From Pseudomonas entomophila (GTDB taxonomy: Bacteria > Pseudomonadota > Gammaproteobacteria > Pseudomonadales > Pseudomonadaceae): a DNA stretch of 38,737 nt. Below are positions 15,814 to 26,425 of the stretch, one piece after another; within the stretch, counting starts at the first letter, position 1; every line of letters starts with the position of its first letter. Position numbers and translations under genes: made by a program. The stretch is from contig NZ_JARPQB010000053.1 in assembly GCF_029478665.1 (NCBI RefSeq), positions 1 to 38,737 on the forward strand. Reading direction: 5' to 3'. The notes under the pieces are model-generated. The model did no database searches. It saw only the letters and a list, made by a program, of their open reading frames with translations, and was not told the origin of the DNA.

Positions 15814-15851
15814 GACCGCATCGAGCTGATGAAACGCGGTGGATGGGACGA

Positions 15852-17489
<1,638 letters not shown>

Positions 17490-17567
17490 GCAAAACCTCG
17501 AAATCAACGAATGTTGGGTTGGAACGCGCAGTGTACTGAGAGTTTCATCGCCAGGCGATGGGGGCGA

Positions 17568-19823
17568 TCACCTGCATTGCCACCAGTCGGGAAACATCTG
17601 CCGCACCCGCGGTTCGGCGAAGCGTTCATCGATCAACAGCAGCACGCCACGGTCCTGGTCGCCACGGATCACCCGACCGGCGGCCTGGATCACCTTGCGC
17701 ACACCCGGGTAGAGGTAGGCATAGTCGAAACCCGCGCCGAACTGCCGGCCCAGGCGCTGCTTGAACTGCTCGTTGACCGGGTTGACCTGGGGCAGCCCCA
17801 GGGTGGCGACGAACGCGCCGATCAGGCGCGTACCCGGCAGGTCCACGCCTTCGCCGAACGCACCACCCAGCACGGCGAAACCCACGCCCTGCCCGTCCGC
17901 CACGAAACGTGCGAGAAACGCCTCGCGACCCGCCTCATCCATGCCCGGGGCCTGCCGCCACTGGGTCAGGGACGGATAGCGCTCGGCCAGCAACCGTGCC
18001 ACCTGCTCCAGGTACTCGAAGCTGCTGAAGAACGCCAGGTAATTGCCGGGCTGGCGCTGAAACTGCCCGGCAATCAGCTCGACGATCGGCGCCAGCGACG
18101 CCTGGCGCTGCTGGAAGCGTGTGGACACCTCACTGACGATGCGCACCTCCAACTGCTCGGCGCGAAACGGTGCGGCGACCTCCAGCCAGGCGGTGTCGGC
18201 GGGCATGCCCAGCAGATCTGTATAAAAACGGCGTGGATTGAGCGTGGCGGAAAACAGCGTGACGCTACGCGCCGCGCTCATTCGCGGCCCCAGCAGCCGC
18301 GCCGGCACCACGTTGCGCAGGCACAGCGTGGCCAGGCGACGCCCGCGCGCGACATTGCGCTGGCTGATATCGAAGACAAAATGCTCATCGAACAGCTCGG
18401 CGATGCGACTGAACTGCAATGCCTGGAAGAAGAACTCCAGCACCTTGGGCTCGACCTCGGCCGGTGCTTCGTTCATGCGTTCCTGGATCAACCCGATGCA
18501 ACGTTGCAGTGCCTGTACGAAGGCTTCCGGCAACTGCTCGGACGCCTGATAGGGCGCGACCTGCTGCTTGTACAGCGCGTTCCACTGGCGGTTGAGCCGG
18601 TCCAGGGCGCTGCCCAGCCCTGCAGGCTTGCTCTGGCGCAGGGCCTGCAACTGGCCCTGGTCGAGGCTGGCGCTGTACATCTGCCGCCCCCGCTCGACCA
18701 GGTTGTGTGCCTCGTCCACCAAGACCGCCGTACGCCATTGATTGGTCTGGGCCAGCCCGAACAGCATGGCGTGGGCATCGAAGTAATAGTTGTAGTCGGC
18801 CACCACCAGGTCGACCCAGCGCGCCATCTCCTGGCCCAGGTAATAGGGGCAGACCTGATGCGTCAGCGCCACTTGGCGCAGGCTGGCGCGGTCGAGCACG
18901 GGCACTTGCGCGGCGGCCTCGCGGGCGGCAGGCAGACGATCATAGAACCCCTGGGCCAGCGGGCAGGATTCGCCATGGCAGGCCCTGTCGGGGTGCTCGC
19001 AGGCCTTGTCGCGCGCGATCAGCTCCAGGGTGCGCAGGGCGGGTTGCGGCGTGGCCCGGGTGATTTGCCGCAGCGCGTCCAGGGCCAGGGCGCGGCCGGG
19101 GGTCTTGGCGGTGAGGAAGTAAAGCTTGTCCAGTTGCTGCGGCACCACGGCCTTGAGCAACGGAAACAACGTCCCAAGGGTCTTGCCGATGCCCGTGCTG
19201 GCCTGGGCCATCAGGCAGCGGCCAGTGCTTACCGCCTTGTACAGGGTTTCAGCCAGCTGGCGTTGCCCTTGGCGGAATTCGGGGTACGGAAAGCTCAACG
19301 CGCTCAAGCCATGGTCGCGTTCGCCCAGGCGCTGCTCCTGTTGCCGGGCCCAGGCCAGGAATCGCTGGCACTGCACCTCAAAGAAGCGCCGCAGGTCGTC
19401 GGCCATATGGCGCTCGCTGATCACCGTCTGGTCGTCGCTGTCCACGTCCAGGTAAACCAACGCGACGTCGATCTCCGGCAACTCCCGCGCCTGGCACAGC
19501 AACCAGGCGTAGACCTTGGCCTGCGCCCAGTGCAGTTGGCGGTGGTTGGCCGGTTGCCTTGCCAGGTCGCCGCGGTGGGTCTTGATCTCTTCCAGGCGAT
19601 TGCGCGCAGGGTCGTAGCCGTCGGCGCGGCCACGCACGCGCAACCCCAGGTATTCGCCTTCAAGGGCGATTTCTGCCTCATAGTCCGCGCCACGCCTTGC
19701 CACCACCCGGCGATGGCCGGCGATGCCCTCCTGCGCCGTGGGCGAAGGGGTGAAGCGCAGGTCCAGGTCGCCGACCTTGGCGCTGAACTCGCACAGGGCG
19801 CGCACGGCGACGGTGTAACTCAT
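17568..19823 (-). CDS. ATP-dependent DNA helicase (DinG/XPD type) with N-terminal PD-(D/E)XK nuclease domain
   Basis: The 751-residue protein begins with a nuclease-like domain: Asp68 in GRADGY and E79-I-K81 in LEEIKTH, followed by a QAKVYAW helix that fits the QxxxY motif. A superfamily 2 XPD/DinG helicase follows, with Walker A ASTGIGKT (about 207-214), DEAHN, motif VI QAAGRVIRG, and four Cys (ACEH, ACHGESCP and VCPYYL) that could bind a 4Fe-4S cluster. It would unwind DNA 5' to 3' and could trim ends. The ATG overlaps the FAN1 stop by ATGA, so both are made together, which fits joint repair of crosslinks or stalled forks. An upstream frame extension was rejected because it would run into the FAN1 gene without a ribosome site. 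Confidence 0.9.
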   Translation of the reverse strand: MSYTVAVRALCEFSAKVGDLDLRFTPSPTAQEGIAGHRRVVARRGADYEAEIALEGEYLGLRVRGRADGYDPARNRLEEIKTHRGDLARQPANHRQLHWAQAKVYAWLLCQARELPEIDVALVYLDVDSDDQTVISERHMADDLRRFFEVQCQRFLAWARQQEQRLGERDHGLSALSFPYPEFRQGQRQLAETLYKAVSTGRCLMAQASTGIGKTLGTLFPLLKAVVPQQLDKLYFLTAKTPGRALALDALRQITRATPQPALRTLELIARDKACEHPDRACHGESCPLAQGFYDRLPAAREAAAQVPVLDRASLRQVALTHQVCPYYLGQEMARWVDLVVADYNYYFDAHAMLFGLAQTNQWRTAVLVDEAHNLVERGRQMYSASLDQGQLQALRQSKPAGLGSALDRLNRQWNALYKQQVAPYQASEQLPEAFVQALQRCIGLIQERMNEAPAEVEPKVLEFFFQALQFSRIAELFDEHFVFDISQRNVARGRRLATLCLRNVVPARLLGPRMSAARSVTLFSATLNPRRFYTDLLGMPADTAWLEVAAPFRAEQLEVRIVSEVSTRFQQRQASLAPIVELIAGQFQRQPGNYLAFFSSFEYLEQVARLLAERYPSLTQWRQAPGMDEAGREAFLARFVADGQGVGFAVLGGAFGEGVDLPGTRLIGAFVATLGLPQVNPVNEQFKQRLGRQFGAGFDYAYLYPGVRKVIQAAGRVIRGDQDRGVLLLIDERFAEPRVRQMFPDWWQCR

Positions 19824-21472
19824 GCCTGCTCGGCCTTCCAGCGCACGTGGCACACCACCACTGGCAAGCCATGTGCCTGGCAGAAGTCGAGCCAACGTAG
19901 CTGGTTGTCCTGCAGACGGTCACCCGGCCCCTTGACCTCGACCATGCGGTAACGCCCTTGCTCGGGCCAGAACTGGATCAGGTCGGGCATGCCGGCGCGG
20001 TTGTTACGGATGTCCTGCAACAACCGCGCGAAGCAGGCTTTCAGGTGCTGAGGCGCCAGGCAGGCCAAGGCGTCTTCGAGCAGGCCCTCATCGAGCATCT
20101 GCCAGAATACGAACGGCGACTGCAGCCCGTGCTTGGCCGTGAAACAGGCGCGAATCGCCTCAAGGTAGCTGCCATCTTCAAGCCGGCCCAGGCAACGCTC
20201 GAACAGCGACGCGCGTCGCGCCTGAAAATCGCTGTCGTGCAAGTCCTGCGGCCCAGTCTGGAAAGGATGGAAGAACGCACCTGGCACCGGGGCGAAGATC
20301 GCCTCCCAGCAGAGCAGACCGAACAGGCTGTTGAACAGGGTGTTCTCGACGTAATGCGCAACGCTCCCCTGTTGCTCCAGGTGCAGGCGCACCGCTTCCT
20401 CCACGCCGTGCATCGCCAGCTCAGCCGGCAACTCCAGTTCGATCAGCTCGACATTGCCCGTGCGCCGACGCCCCTGCAGCGGCCCACCCAGCTTGCGTGC
20501 CAGGCGCGGCAACATACGCTCGAGCGCCTGCCGCTCCAGGGCATTGGCCGGCGCCTCGGCCATGCGCATGGCCAGCGCATGGGCCTGCGGCCACTGCTCG
20601 CTGCGTTCGAACACCCGTACCTGGCGAATACGTGCCTCAGGGTGTTCACATGCCTGGTAGATGCGCAGGGCCAGGTCCCAATCGGCCAGGCGCTCGCTGT
20701 GCTGGCCCAGGCTGAACAACAACCGTGCGCGGCGCCGGACAAGCCAGGGGTTGGCGCTGTCCAGCCCGTCCAGGGTGGCCAGCAGTCCAGCGGGCGGCTC
20801 GCCCTGCTCCAGCCGTTCAGCACACTGGTGCAGGGCCATGGCCAGGTCGACATCCGCACGCTGGCGCAAGGCCCGCGAGTCGTCACTGAAGCTGACGTGC
20901 TCATAACGGAACACACCAAGGTCAGCCAGCACGAAGTCCGACCAGTCCTGATGGAGGTTGCCAAAGAACAGCAGGCGTAGCCGATCGCACAGGGGCTGTA
21001 GCCGCCAATGCAGAATGCGTGCAGGGAACGACGGGAACCATTCACGCAGCGGTCTTGGCTCAAGCGCGAGCGCTTGCAACTGGGCCAACAGATCGGCCTT
21101 GCCCGCCCGCGGCCGGGCAAGCTGGCCAGCGAAGCACTGCACCACCTCCTCCTTGCGCAGCAGTGCCCACAACTGCTCGACCGTCAGCGGCGTGTCATCG
21201 GCCACCCAGCCCAATGCCAGCAGGGGAGCCAATGCCGCGTCGCTATCGCCGATTTCGGCGTACGCGAGCTTGTCGCTGCGAAACAGCTCGCCCTTGCGCA
21301 TCACCATGCGCACCAGCAAGGCTTGGGCCGGCATGGGCAGGCCGGAGAAAGCCTGGATGAAATGACGCTCACCGTTGTCGAGCAAGTCGGCGTAACGCTG
21401 CTCGACCCAGCTCAACACCTGACAGAAATTGTGCAGGTAATAAAAGGGCTCGTCGACGGAATGGGCGATCAT
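19820..21472 (-). CDS. FAN1-type structure-specific nuclease with VRR-NUC domain
   Basis: This 550-residue protein resembles bacterial FAN1, which cuts 5' flaps and helps remove interstrand crosslinks. The N-terminal part begins DEPFYYLHNF and carries the SAP-like DNA-binding region; a helical repeat region follows in the middle; the C-terminal VRR-NUC domain holds the catalytic set Asp497 (MPDLI) and E512-V-K514 (VEVKG). ATG 21472 is chosen because the LexA-type box at 21501-21516 and its promoter lie just upstream. A longer frame starting at 21559 would put that operator inside the coding region and adds a Cys-containing stretch unlike a FAN1 N-terminus. It is the first gene of an operon with the nuclease-helicase. 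Confidence 0.9.
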   Translation of the reverse strand: MIAHSVDEPFYYLHNFCQVLSWVEQRYADLLDNGERHFIQAFSGLPMPAQALLVRMVMRKGELFRSDKLAYAEIGDSDAALAPLLALGWVADDTPLTVEQLWALLRKEEVVQCFAGQLARPRAGKADLLAQLQALALEPRPLREWFPSFPARILHWRLQPLCDRLRLLFFGNLHQDWSDFVLADLGVFRYEHVSFSDDSRALRQRADVDLAMALHQCAERLEQGEPPAGLLATLDGLDSANPWLVRRRARLLFSLGQHSERLADWDLALRIYQACEHPEARIRQVRVFERSEQWPQAHALAMRMAEAPANALERQALERMLPRLARKLGGPLQGRRRTGNVELIELELPAELAMHGVEEAVRLHLEQQGSVAHYVENTLFNSLFGLLCWEAIFAPVPGAFFHPFQTGPQDLHDSDFQARRASLFERCLGRLEDGSYLEAIRACFTAKHGLQSPFVFWQMLDEGLLEDALACLAPQHLKACFARLLQDIRNNRAGMPDLIQFWPEQGRYRMVEVKGPGDRLQDNQLRWLDFCQAHGLPVVVCHVRWKAEQA

Positions 21473-21500
21473 GGGGCGGGGTGAACACTGAGGGCGGACA

Positions 21501-21516
21501 CTGGTTATACATACAG
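21501..21516 (-). promoter_or_regulatory. LexA (SOS) box over the FAN1-helicase promoter
   Basis: On the minus strand this reads CTGTATGTATAACCAG, a CTG-N10-CAG match to the LexA consensus with an AT-rich centre. A promoter can be drawn as TTGCCC, 18 bp, TATAAC, and the box overlaps the -10. The box ends 29 bases before the FAN1 ATG. The position and match suggest SOS induction of the operon. Confidence 0.75.
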
Positions 21517-21559
21517 ATCCGCCCTGGGGGCAAGTGCCTGTGATCACATCGTCGGTCAT

Positions 21560-21982
21560 CAGAAGTTAGAAATTCTTCTACAAAAAATTGAAATGCACTG
21601 AGTAGCCCGCAGGCCTCCACGCCTTTGTTCCGAGACGTAAACCCGGGCACACAAACAAACGTCCGATAAGCGGTGCCTGAGCTATGAGGGGAATGCGCAA
21701 GGAGGCTAGCGCGAGCAAGGAACCAGGATGATCCAACAGGCAGCGCTCGCCAGACCTCTCGCACTATTGAGTTCGGCTCCAAGCGTAGTTTTTTCATGAA
21801 CAAAAAATCGTTCGATCCCGCCTTGCAAAAGCCCGGCGAGCGGCTAAGTTTTCGGAAACCGTCGAAATAGCCATCAAAACAATATCACGCAGTCCGAAGC
21901 TTTTTATTCCGCCCAAGCATTAACACGCTGCCTTCAATACTGAAACGGACATCAGTCATAACAATATCAAGAGGGATGCTTG
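21560..21982. other. AT-richer intergenic region at left border of the ebo cluster
   Basis: More than 400 bases lie between the divergent repair and ebo operons, with a higher A+T content than the flanking genes. It must hold the ebo promoter, but no convincing -35/-10 pair stands out; TTGCAA near 21823 with TAAGTT 16 bp later is one weak option. AACAATAT just before the eboD ribosome site resembles a partial Crc/Hfq CA motif. A 23-codon frame at 21728-21799 was not accepted as a gene. Confidence 0.5.
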
Positions 21983-23857
21983 ATGAAGCGCGGCCTTTGG
22001 CATCGTGTGCTCTGTAAAAAAGCGCCTGTCGGATATTTCTGGATATCACTTGTAGGCTTCAGCGCACTGGTGATCGCCAGTTTTCTGTTGTTCGAGCAAC
22101 AAATCCAGGACTTCCTGGCCAACCTTGAGCTGTATCTGCCTGATAGCCCCGCCCAAAAAGTCAACCTGGCCCTGCTGCTGGTCGCCTTGCTGGCACTGGA
22201 TGTAGTGCTACCGATACCGTCGAGCGTGGTCGCGTTGCTTGCCGTGGCCACCCTGGGCAGCGTCGGTGGCTACCTGGTGATCTTCGTGGGCCTGTGCCTC
22301 GGCGCCTGGCTGGGTTATGCCCTGGGCGCCGGCTACTTCCGCGTGCTGTCCGGCCGCCTCGGCCTGCATCAGCGCAAACCCGGGCAACTGGTGCAAAAGC
22401 TCGGCACCCTGTCGTTGATCTGCCTGCGCGGTGTGCCGGTACTGGCCGAGACCTCGGTGGTCGCCGCCGGCATGCAGCGCTATCCGCTGCGCGCCTTCGT
22501 CCTGGTCACGACCCTGGCCAACATGGGCCTGGCCCTGGCCTACTGCGCCATCGGCAGCTTCCTCATCGACGAAAACGCGCTATTGACCACACTCCTCGCC
22601 AGCATGGTCCTGCCGGGGCTTTTCATCGCTGGCTACAGCTTGCTCAGGAAGCTGCGCAAACCCGTCACACCGGAGGTCCTGCACGGCCGCTTCGAGGTCA
22701 GCTACGACTATCCGGTGCGCTTTACCGATCATCTGTTCGACCTGGGCAACGCCTGCCTGCACCAGCAACTCAGCGCCGGACAGCACGGCCGGGTGACGGT
22801 GCTGATCTTCGCTGACAAGCAATTGTTGCAGTGCAGACCGCAGCTGTCCGGACAGATCGAGGCCTGGTTCGCCAGCCATGCCCGCGACCTGCACCTCCAG
22901 GCCGCGCCGATCGCCGTCGCTGCCGGTGAGCTGAGCAAGACCGCGGAAGTACTCCAGCAATTGTACGCCGACATGCTCGAGCACGGCCTCGACCGGCACT
23001 GCTACGTGCTGGCCATGGGCGGCGGCGCCTTGCTGGACTCGGTGGGTTACGCCTGCGCCACCTTCCACCGCGGCATCCGCCTGATCCGCCTGCCGAGCAC
23101 GGTGCTGGCGCAGAACGACGCCGGCATCGGCGTGAAGAACGGCATCAATGCCTTCGGCCAGAAAAACCTGCTGGGCGCCTTCTACCCCGCCACCGCCGTG
23201 ATCAACGACTTCCAATTGCTGACCAGCCTCAGCCGCCGCGACCAGATCGCCGGCCTGGCGGAGGCGGTGAAGGTGGCGCTGATCAAGGACGAGGCGTTCT
23301 TCCAATGGATGGAGGAACAGGCCACAGCCCTTGCCCGCTTCGATCATCCGGCCAGCCGCCATGCCATTTTCCGCTGCGCCCAACTGCACCTGGGGCATAT
23401 CACCGGGGCCGGCGATCCGTTCGAGCGCGGCAACGGCCGGCCGCTGGACTACGGTCATTGGGCCGCGCACAAGCTGGAAAACCTGAGCCAGCACCGCCTG
23501 CGCCATGGCGAGGCGGTCGCCGTGGGCATGGCCCTCGACGCGTTCTATGCCAATGCCCTGGGGCTGTTGAGCGATACCGCCAGCGAGCGGGTGGTGAGCC
23601 TCCTGCAAAAGCTCGGGTTCAATCTGTGCCCCACGGAACTGACCTTGAAAGACAGGTTGGGACGCTTCCAGGTCATGCTGGGGCTGGAGGAGTTCCGTCA
23701 GCATCTGGGCGGCCGGCTGTCGATCCCCATGCTCAGCCGCATCGGTGCCTCGATCGACCTGCATGAAATCGATGAGCGCCTGATGCAACAGGCCTTGTTG
23801 CGCCTCTCCAGCCTCGGCGCGGCCCCCTTCGGCCTGAGCGAGGGTTGCGCGCAATGA
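21983..23857 (+). CDS. eboD: EboD-type sugar phosphate cyclase (AroB-like) fused to N-terminal DedA/VTT membrane domain
   Basis: The 624-residue protein has two parts. Residues 1-225 hold about five hydrophobic segments and look like a DedA/VTT (SNARE-associated) membrane domain (VVLPIPSSVVALLAVATLG; GYALGAGYFR). Residues 235-600 match EboD, a relative of 3-dehydroquinate synthase, with FEVSYDYPVRFTDHLF, the nucleotide loop GGGALLDSVGY, LPSTVLAQNDAGIGVKNGIN, and metal ligands Glu in LAEAVKVALI and His in GHWAAHK and RHGEAVAVG. It should cyclise a sugar phosphate at the inner membrane. ATG 21983 follows GAGGG. EboD is usually soluble and without the membrane domain, so the fusion is unusual. 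Its end overlaps eboC by ATGA. Confidence 0.85.
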   Translation: MKRGLWHRVLCKKAPVGYFWISLVGFSALVIASFLLFEQQIQDFLANLELYLPDSPAQKVNLALLLVALLALDVVLPIPSSVVALLAVATLGSVGGYLVIFVGLCLGAWLGYALGAGYFRVLSGRLGLHQRKPGQLVQKLGTLSLICLRGVPVLAETSVVAAGMQRYPLRAFVLVTTLANMGLALAYCAIGSFLIDENALLTTLLASMVLPGLFIAGYSLLRKLRKPVTPEVLHGRFEVSYDYPVRFTDHLFDLGNACLHQQLSAGQHGRVTVLIFADKQLLQCRPQLSGQIEAWFASHARDLHLQAAPIAVAAGELSKTAEVLQQLYADMLEHGLDRHCYVLAMGGGALLDSVGYACATFHRGIRLIRLPSTVLAQNDAGIGVKNGINAFGQKNLLGAFYPATAVINDFQLLTSLSRRDQIAGLAEAVKVALIKDEAFFQWMEEQATALARFDHPASRHAIFRCAQLHLGHITGAGDPFERGNGRPLDYGHWAAHKLENLSQHRLRHGEAVAVGMALDAFYANALGLLSDTASERVVSLLQKLGFNLCPTELTLKDRLGRFQVMLGLEEFRQHLGGRLSIPMLSRIGASIDLHEIDERLMQQALLRLSSLGAAPFGLSEGCAQ

Positions 23858-24744
23858 GCCAGCCCCAGGCGAACCTCAAGACCTGGATGACCCTGGGCCG
23901 GGTCTCCAACCTGCCGACGGTGTGGACCAACGCCCTCGCCGCCACCCTCCTGGCCAGCAGCACCGGCGCCCTGGCGCCACCGTCGGGGCTGGTGTGGGGG
24001 CTGCTGCTGGTGACGCTGTCGCTCCTTTACCTGGCTGGCATGCTACTGAACGACCTGCTGGACGCCGAATGGGACCAGCAGCACAACAACCCCCGCCCGA
24101 TTAACCTGGGCCTGGTCAGCTACCGGCAAGTACGGCTCGCGACCCTGCTCCTGCTGGCCCTGGCGGGTGCCTCGGCACTGGGCCTGAGCCAGTTGACCGA
24201 GCAACCACGGTGGTTGCTGGGCAGCATCACCCTGCTGGTCGGCTGCATCCTCGGCTACAACCTGTTGCATAAAAAGTACGTGCACAGCGTCTGGCTGATG
24301 GGCGCCTGCCGCTCGGCGCTGTACCTCACCGCGGCAGCCAGCCTGACGGTGCCGCCGGAACCCATCTGGCTCTGCGCGATCCTGCTTGGCGTGTACATCA
24401 GCGGGCTGACCTACCTGGCCAGCCAGGAGCACCGCAACCAGTTGCTCAGCCGCCTGCCCCTGCTGCTGATGCTGAGCCCCCTGGCCCTGGCGATCTACGC
24501 CGAAACCTTGTGGTTCTGGCCGGTGCTGCTGCTCTGGCTGGGCTGGCTCGGTCGCCACTACTGGCTGCACCTGGCCAATCCGCAGCGCTTGAAAGTCCGC
24601 GCCTTCATCGGTGCCGGCCTGGCCGCCCTGCCCCTGTTCGATGCCCTGGTGATGGCCGTGGCCGACCAGCCACTGGGCAGCCTGTTCTGCGTGCTGATGT
24701 TTTTCCTGCTTCCCCACTTTCAACGCTGGATCAAACCGACATGA
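23854..24744 (+). CDS. eboC: UbiA-family prenyltransferase EboC
   Basis: The 296-residue integral membrane protein has about eight hydrophobic helices and the Mg-diphosphate motif NDLLDAEWD (NDxxDxxxD) around residue 68, typical of UbiA aromatic prenyltransferases. It would attach an isoprenoid chain to an acceptor at the inner membrane. The family motif RVSNLPTVWTNALA near the N-terminus is that of EboC. Its ATG overlaps the eboD stop (ATGA) and its own stop overlaps the eboA start (ATGA), so it is tightly coupled. A carotenoid or quinone role is disfavoured because no such gene is nearby. The acceptor and product are unknown. Confidence 0.87.
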   Translation: MSQPQANLKTWMTLGRVSNLPTVWTNALAATLLASSTGALAPPSGLVWGLLLVTLSLLYLAGMLLNDLLDAEWDQQHNNPRPINLGLVSYRQVRLATLLLLALAGASALGLSQLTEQPRWLLGSITLLVGCILGYNLLHKKYVHSVWLMGACRSALYLTAAASLTVPPEPIWLCAILLGVYISGLTYLASQEHRNQLLSRLPLLLMLSPLALAIYAETLWFWPVLLLWLGWLGRHYWLHLANPQRLKVRAFIGAGLAALPLFDALVMAVADQPLGSLFCVLMFFLLPHFQRWIKPT

Positions 24745-25481
24745 ACATGGACGTCTCCGTGCCCCAGCCACGGCTGGCCGACTGCGGTCGGGCCCTGGAT
24801 CAACTGCTCGACGAAACCGAAAGACGCTGGTGGCAACAGGCCTTGGAACGCCTGCGGCAATCGCCAGAGGCCAATATCGCCGCCCTCCTCGGCAGCCAAT
24901 GCAAGCGCCACCTGCGTGACCAGGCAGTGCCCGGCGCCGATGGCTGGAGCGCCATCGAGCTGGCCCGCGCCTTGCTGCTGGCCCGAGTCGTCGACCTGCA
25001 GCACGAAGAGGCCCGCCCGGCGCTGCTGGCGCAATTGTTCAAATGGGGCGACGACCAGGAAAAGGTCGCCCTGCTCAAGGCCCTCGATGATCTCGACAGC
25101 GAGGGGCGCTGCCTCGAGCTGGCGCTGTTCGCCGGCCGCACCAGCAACCCGCGGGTCTTCGCCGCCCTGGCACTGGACTCACCCTATGCGGCCCGTCACT
25201 ACCCGGAGCGGGCCTTCCATCAACTGGTGCTCAAGGCGCTGGGCATGGGCCTGGATGCCGCACGGGTGATCGGCCTGGCGCAGCGCCAGGGAACGCCCCT
25301 CAACCAGCTGGCCCTCGACCTGATGGACGAACAGCTCGCCGCCGGGCGCCCGGTATCACCCAGCCTGCCCCGGCTGATCGCCTTCGACCTGCTCAGCCCG
25401 CCGCAGCGCAAGCGGCTGACGGACCTGTACCAGCAGCAACGCTTGCCGACGGAGTGGCGCGAGCACCTCTTCGGCAGTTGA
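24741..25481 (+). CDS. eboA: EboA family protein
   Basis: This 246-residue protein resembles EboA, a family of unknown biochemical function found with the other ebo genes. It is Leu- and Ala-rich, predicted mostly helical, without signal peptide or membrane segment. Repeated motifs such as WSAIELARALLLARVVD, FKWGDDQEKVALLKALDDLD and PYAARHYPERAFHQLVLKAL are those of the family and suggest a HEAT-like helical scaffold (inference). ATG 24741 overlaps the eboC stop in ATGA and so fixes the start. A 59-bp gap with its own GAGGAT ribosome site separates it from eboB. Confidence 0.85.
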   Translation: MNMDVSVPQPRLADCGRALDQLLDETERRWWQQALERLRQSPEANIAALLGSQCKRHLRDQAVPGADGWSAIELARALLLARVVDLQHEEARPALLAQLFKWGDDQEKVALLKALDDLDSEGRCLELALFAGRTSNPRVFAALALDSPYAARHYPERAFHQLVLKALGMGLDAARVIGLAQRQGTPLNQLALDLMDEQLAAGRPVSPSLPRLIAFDLLSPPQRKRLTDLYQQQRLPTEWREHLFGS

Positions 25482-25540
25482 CCGATCCAGCGCCAGCCCC
25501 CGCACAACCGGTATCTCTTTGCCCTTGACGAGGATTCACC

Positions 25541-26425
25541 ATGCCCAAGTATTTCGACCCGCACATTCATATGGTCAGCCGTACCACCGACGACTACCAG
25601 AACATGGCGGCCGCCGGCATCACCGGGGTGATCGAGCCCGCGTTCTGGCAGGGCCAGGCGCGGACCAGCGTCGGCAGCTTCGTCGACTACTTCGACACCC
25701 TGCTGGGCTGGGAGCGCTTCCGCGCCAGCATGTTCGGCATCCACCACTTCTGCACCCTTGGTATCAACCCCAAGGAAGCCAACAACCTGCAGCTGGCCCA
25801 GGAAGTGCTGGACATCCTGCCGCGCTACCTGGTCAAGGATGGCGTGGTGGCGGTCGGCGAAATCGGCTACGACGACATCACCCCGGAGGAAGACCGCTTC
25901 CTGGCCATGCAGATGGAGCTGGCCAGGCAGTTCAACCTACCGGTCCTGGTGCACACCCCGCACCGCGACAAGATCGGCGGCACCAAGCGCACCCTGGCGG
26001 TGATCCGCGAAGTCGGCATCCCCGAGCACCTGGTGGTGATCGACCACCTCAACGAGCTGACCCTGCCCCTGGTGCTGGAGACCGACTGCTGGCGCGGCCA
26101 TTCGGTCTATCCCAACACCAAGATGTCGGAGCAGCGCATGGTCGCCCTGCTGCAGCAGTACGGCACGGAAAAGATGATCGTCAACAGCGCCGCCGACTGG
26201 GGCGTCAGCGATCCGCTGAAAGTGCCTAAGACCGGCCAGGCCATGCTCGAAGCCGGCTTCAGCGAGGCCCAGGTCGAGCAGGTACTGTTCCATAACCCAA
26301 TCGACTTCTTCGCCCAGAGCGGGCAGCTGGACAAGGCCCTGGTCAGCACGCCGTTGCCGATCGACCAGCGCAAGACCTGGCAGGAGAACTCTGCCCTGCG
26401 CGGCCAGGACCCGGTGATCAAATGA
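25541..26425 (+). CDS. eboB: TatD-family metal-dependent hydrolase EboB
   Basis: The 294-residue protein is a TatD-type amidohydrolase TIM barrel. Metal ligands are visible in order: DPHIHM (two His, residues 7 and 9), the Glu of VGEIGYDD, the His of VHTPHRD, the His of IDHLNE and the Asp of AADWG. TatD proteins often hydrolyse DNA or small-molecule esters and amides; the EboB branch forms part of the ebo set and its substrate is unknown. It has its own GAGGAT ribosome site, and its stop overlaps the eboE start (ATGA). It is cytoplasmic by sequence. Confidence 0.9.
   Translation: MPKYFDPHIHMVSRTTDDYQNMAAAGITGVIEPAFWQGQARTSVGSFVDYFDTLLGWERFRASMFGIHHFCTLGINPKEANNLQLAQEVLDILPRYLVKDGVVAVGEIGYDDITPEEDRFLAMQMELARQFNLPVLVHTPHRDKIGGTKRTLAVIREVGIPEHLVVIDHLNELTLPLVLETDCWRGHSVYPNTKMSEQRMVALLQQYGTEKMIVNSAADWGVSDPLKVPKTGQAMLEAGFSEAQVEQVLFHNPIDFFAQSGQLDKALVSTPLPIDQRKTWQENSALRGQDPVIK

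Noticed and set aside
21728..21799. A 23-codon ORF upstream of eboD
   Set aside because: There is only a weak ribosome site, no coupling to eboD (about 180 bp away) and no evidence of conservation available.
21369..21803. A 144-codon minus-strand frame over the LexA box
   Set aside because: It overlaps the FAN1 5' end and its promoter, and its translation shows no family or ribosome site.
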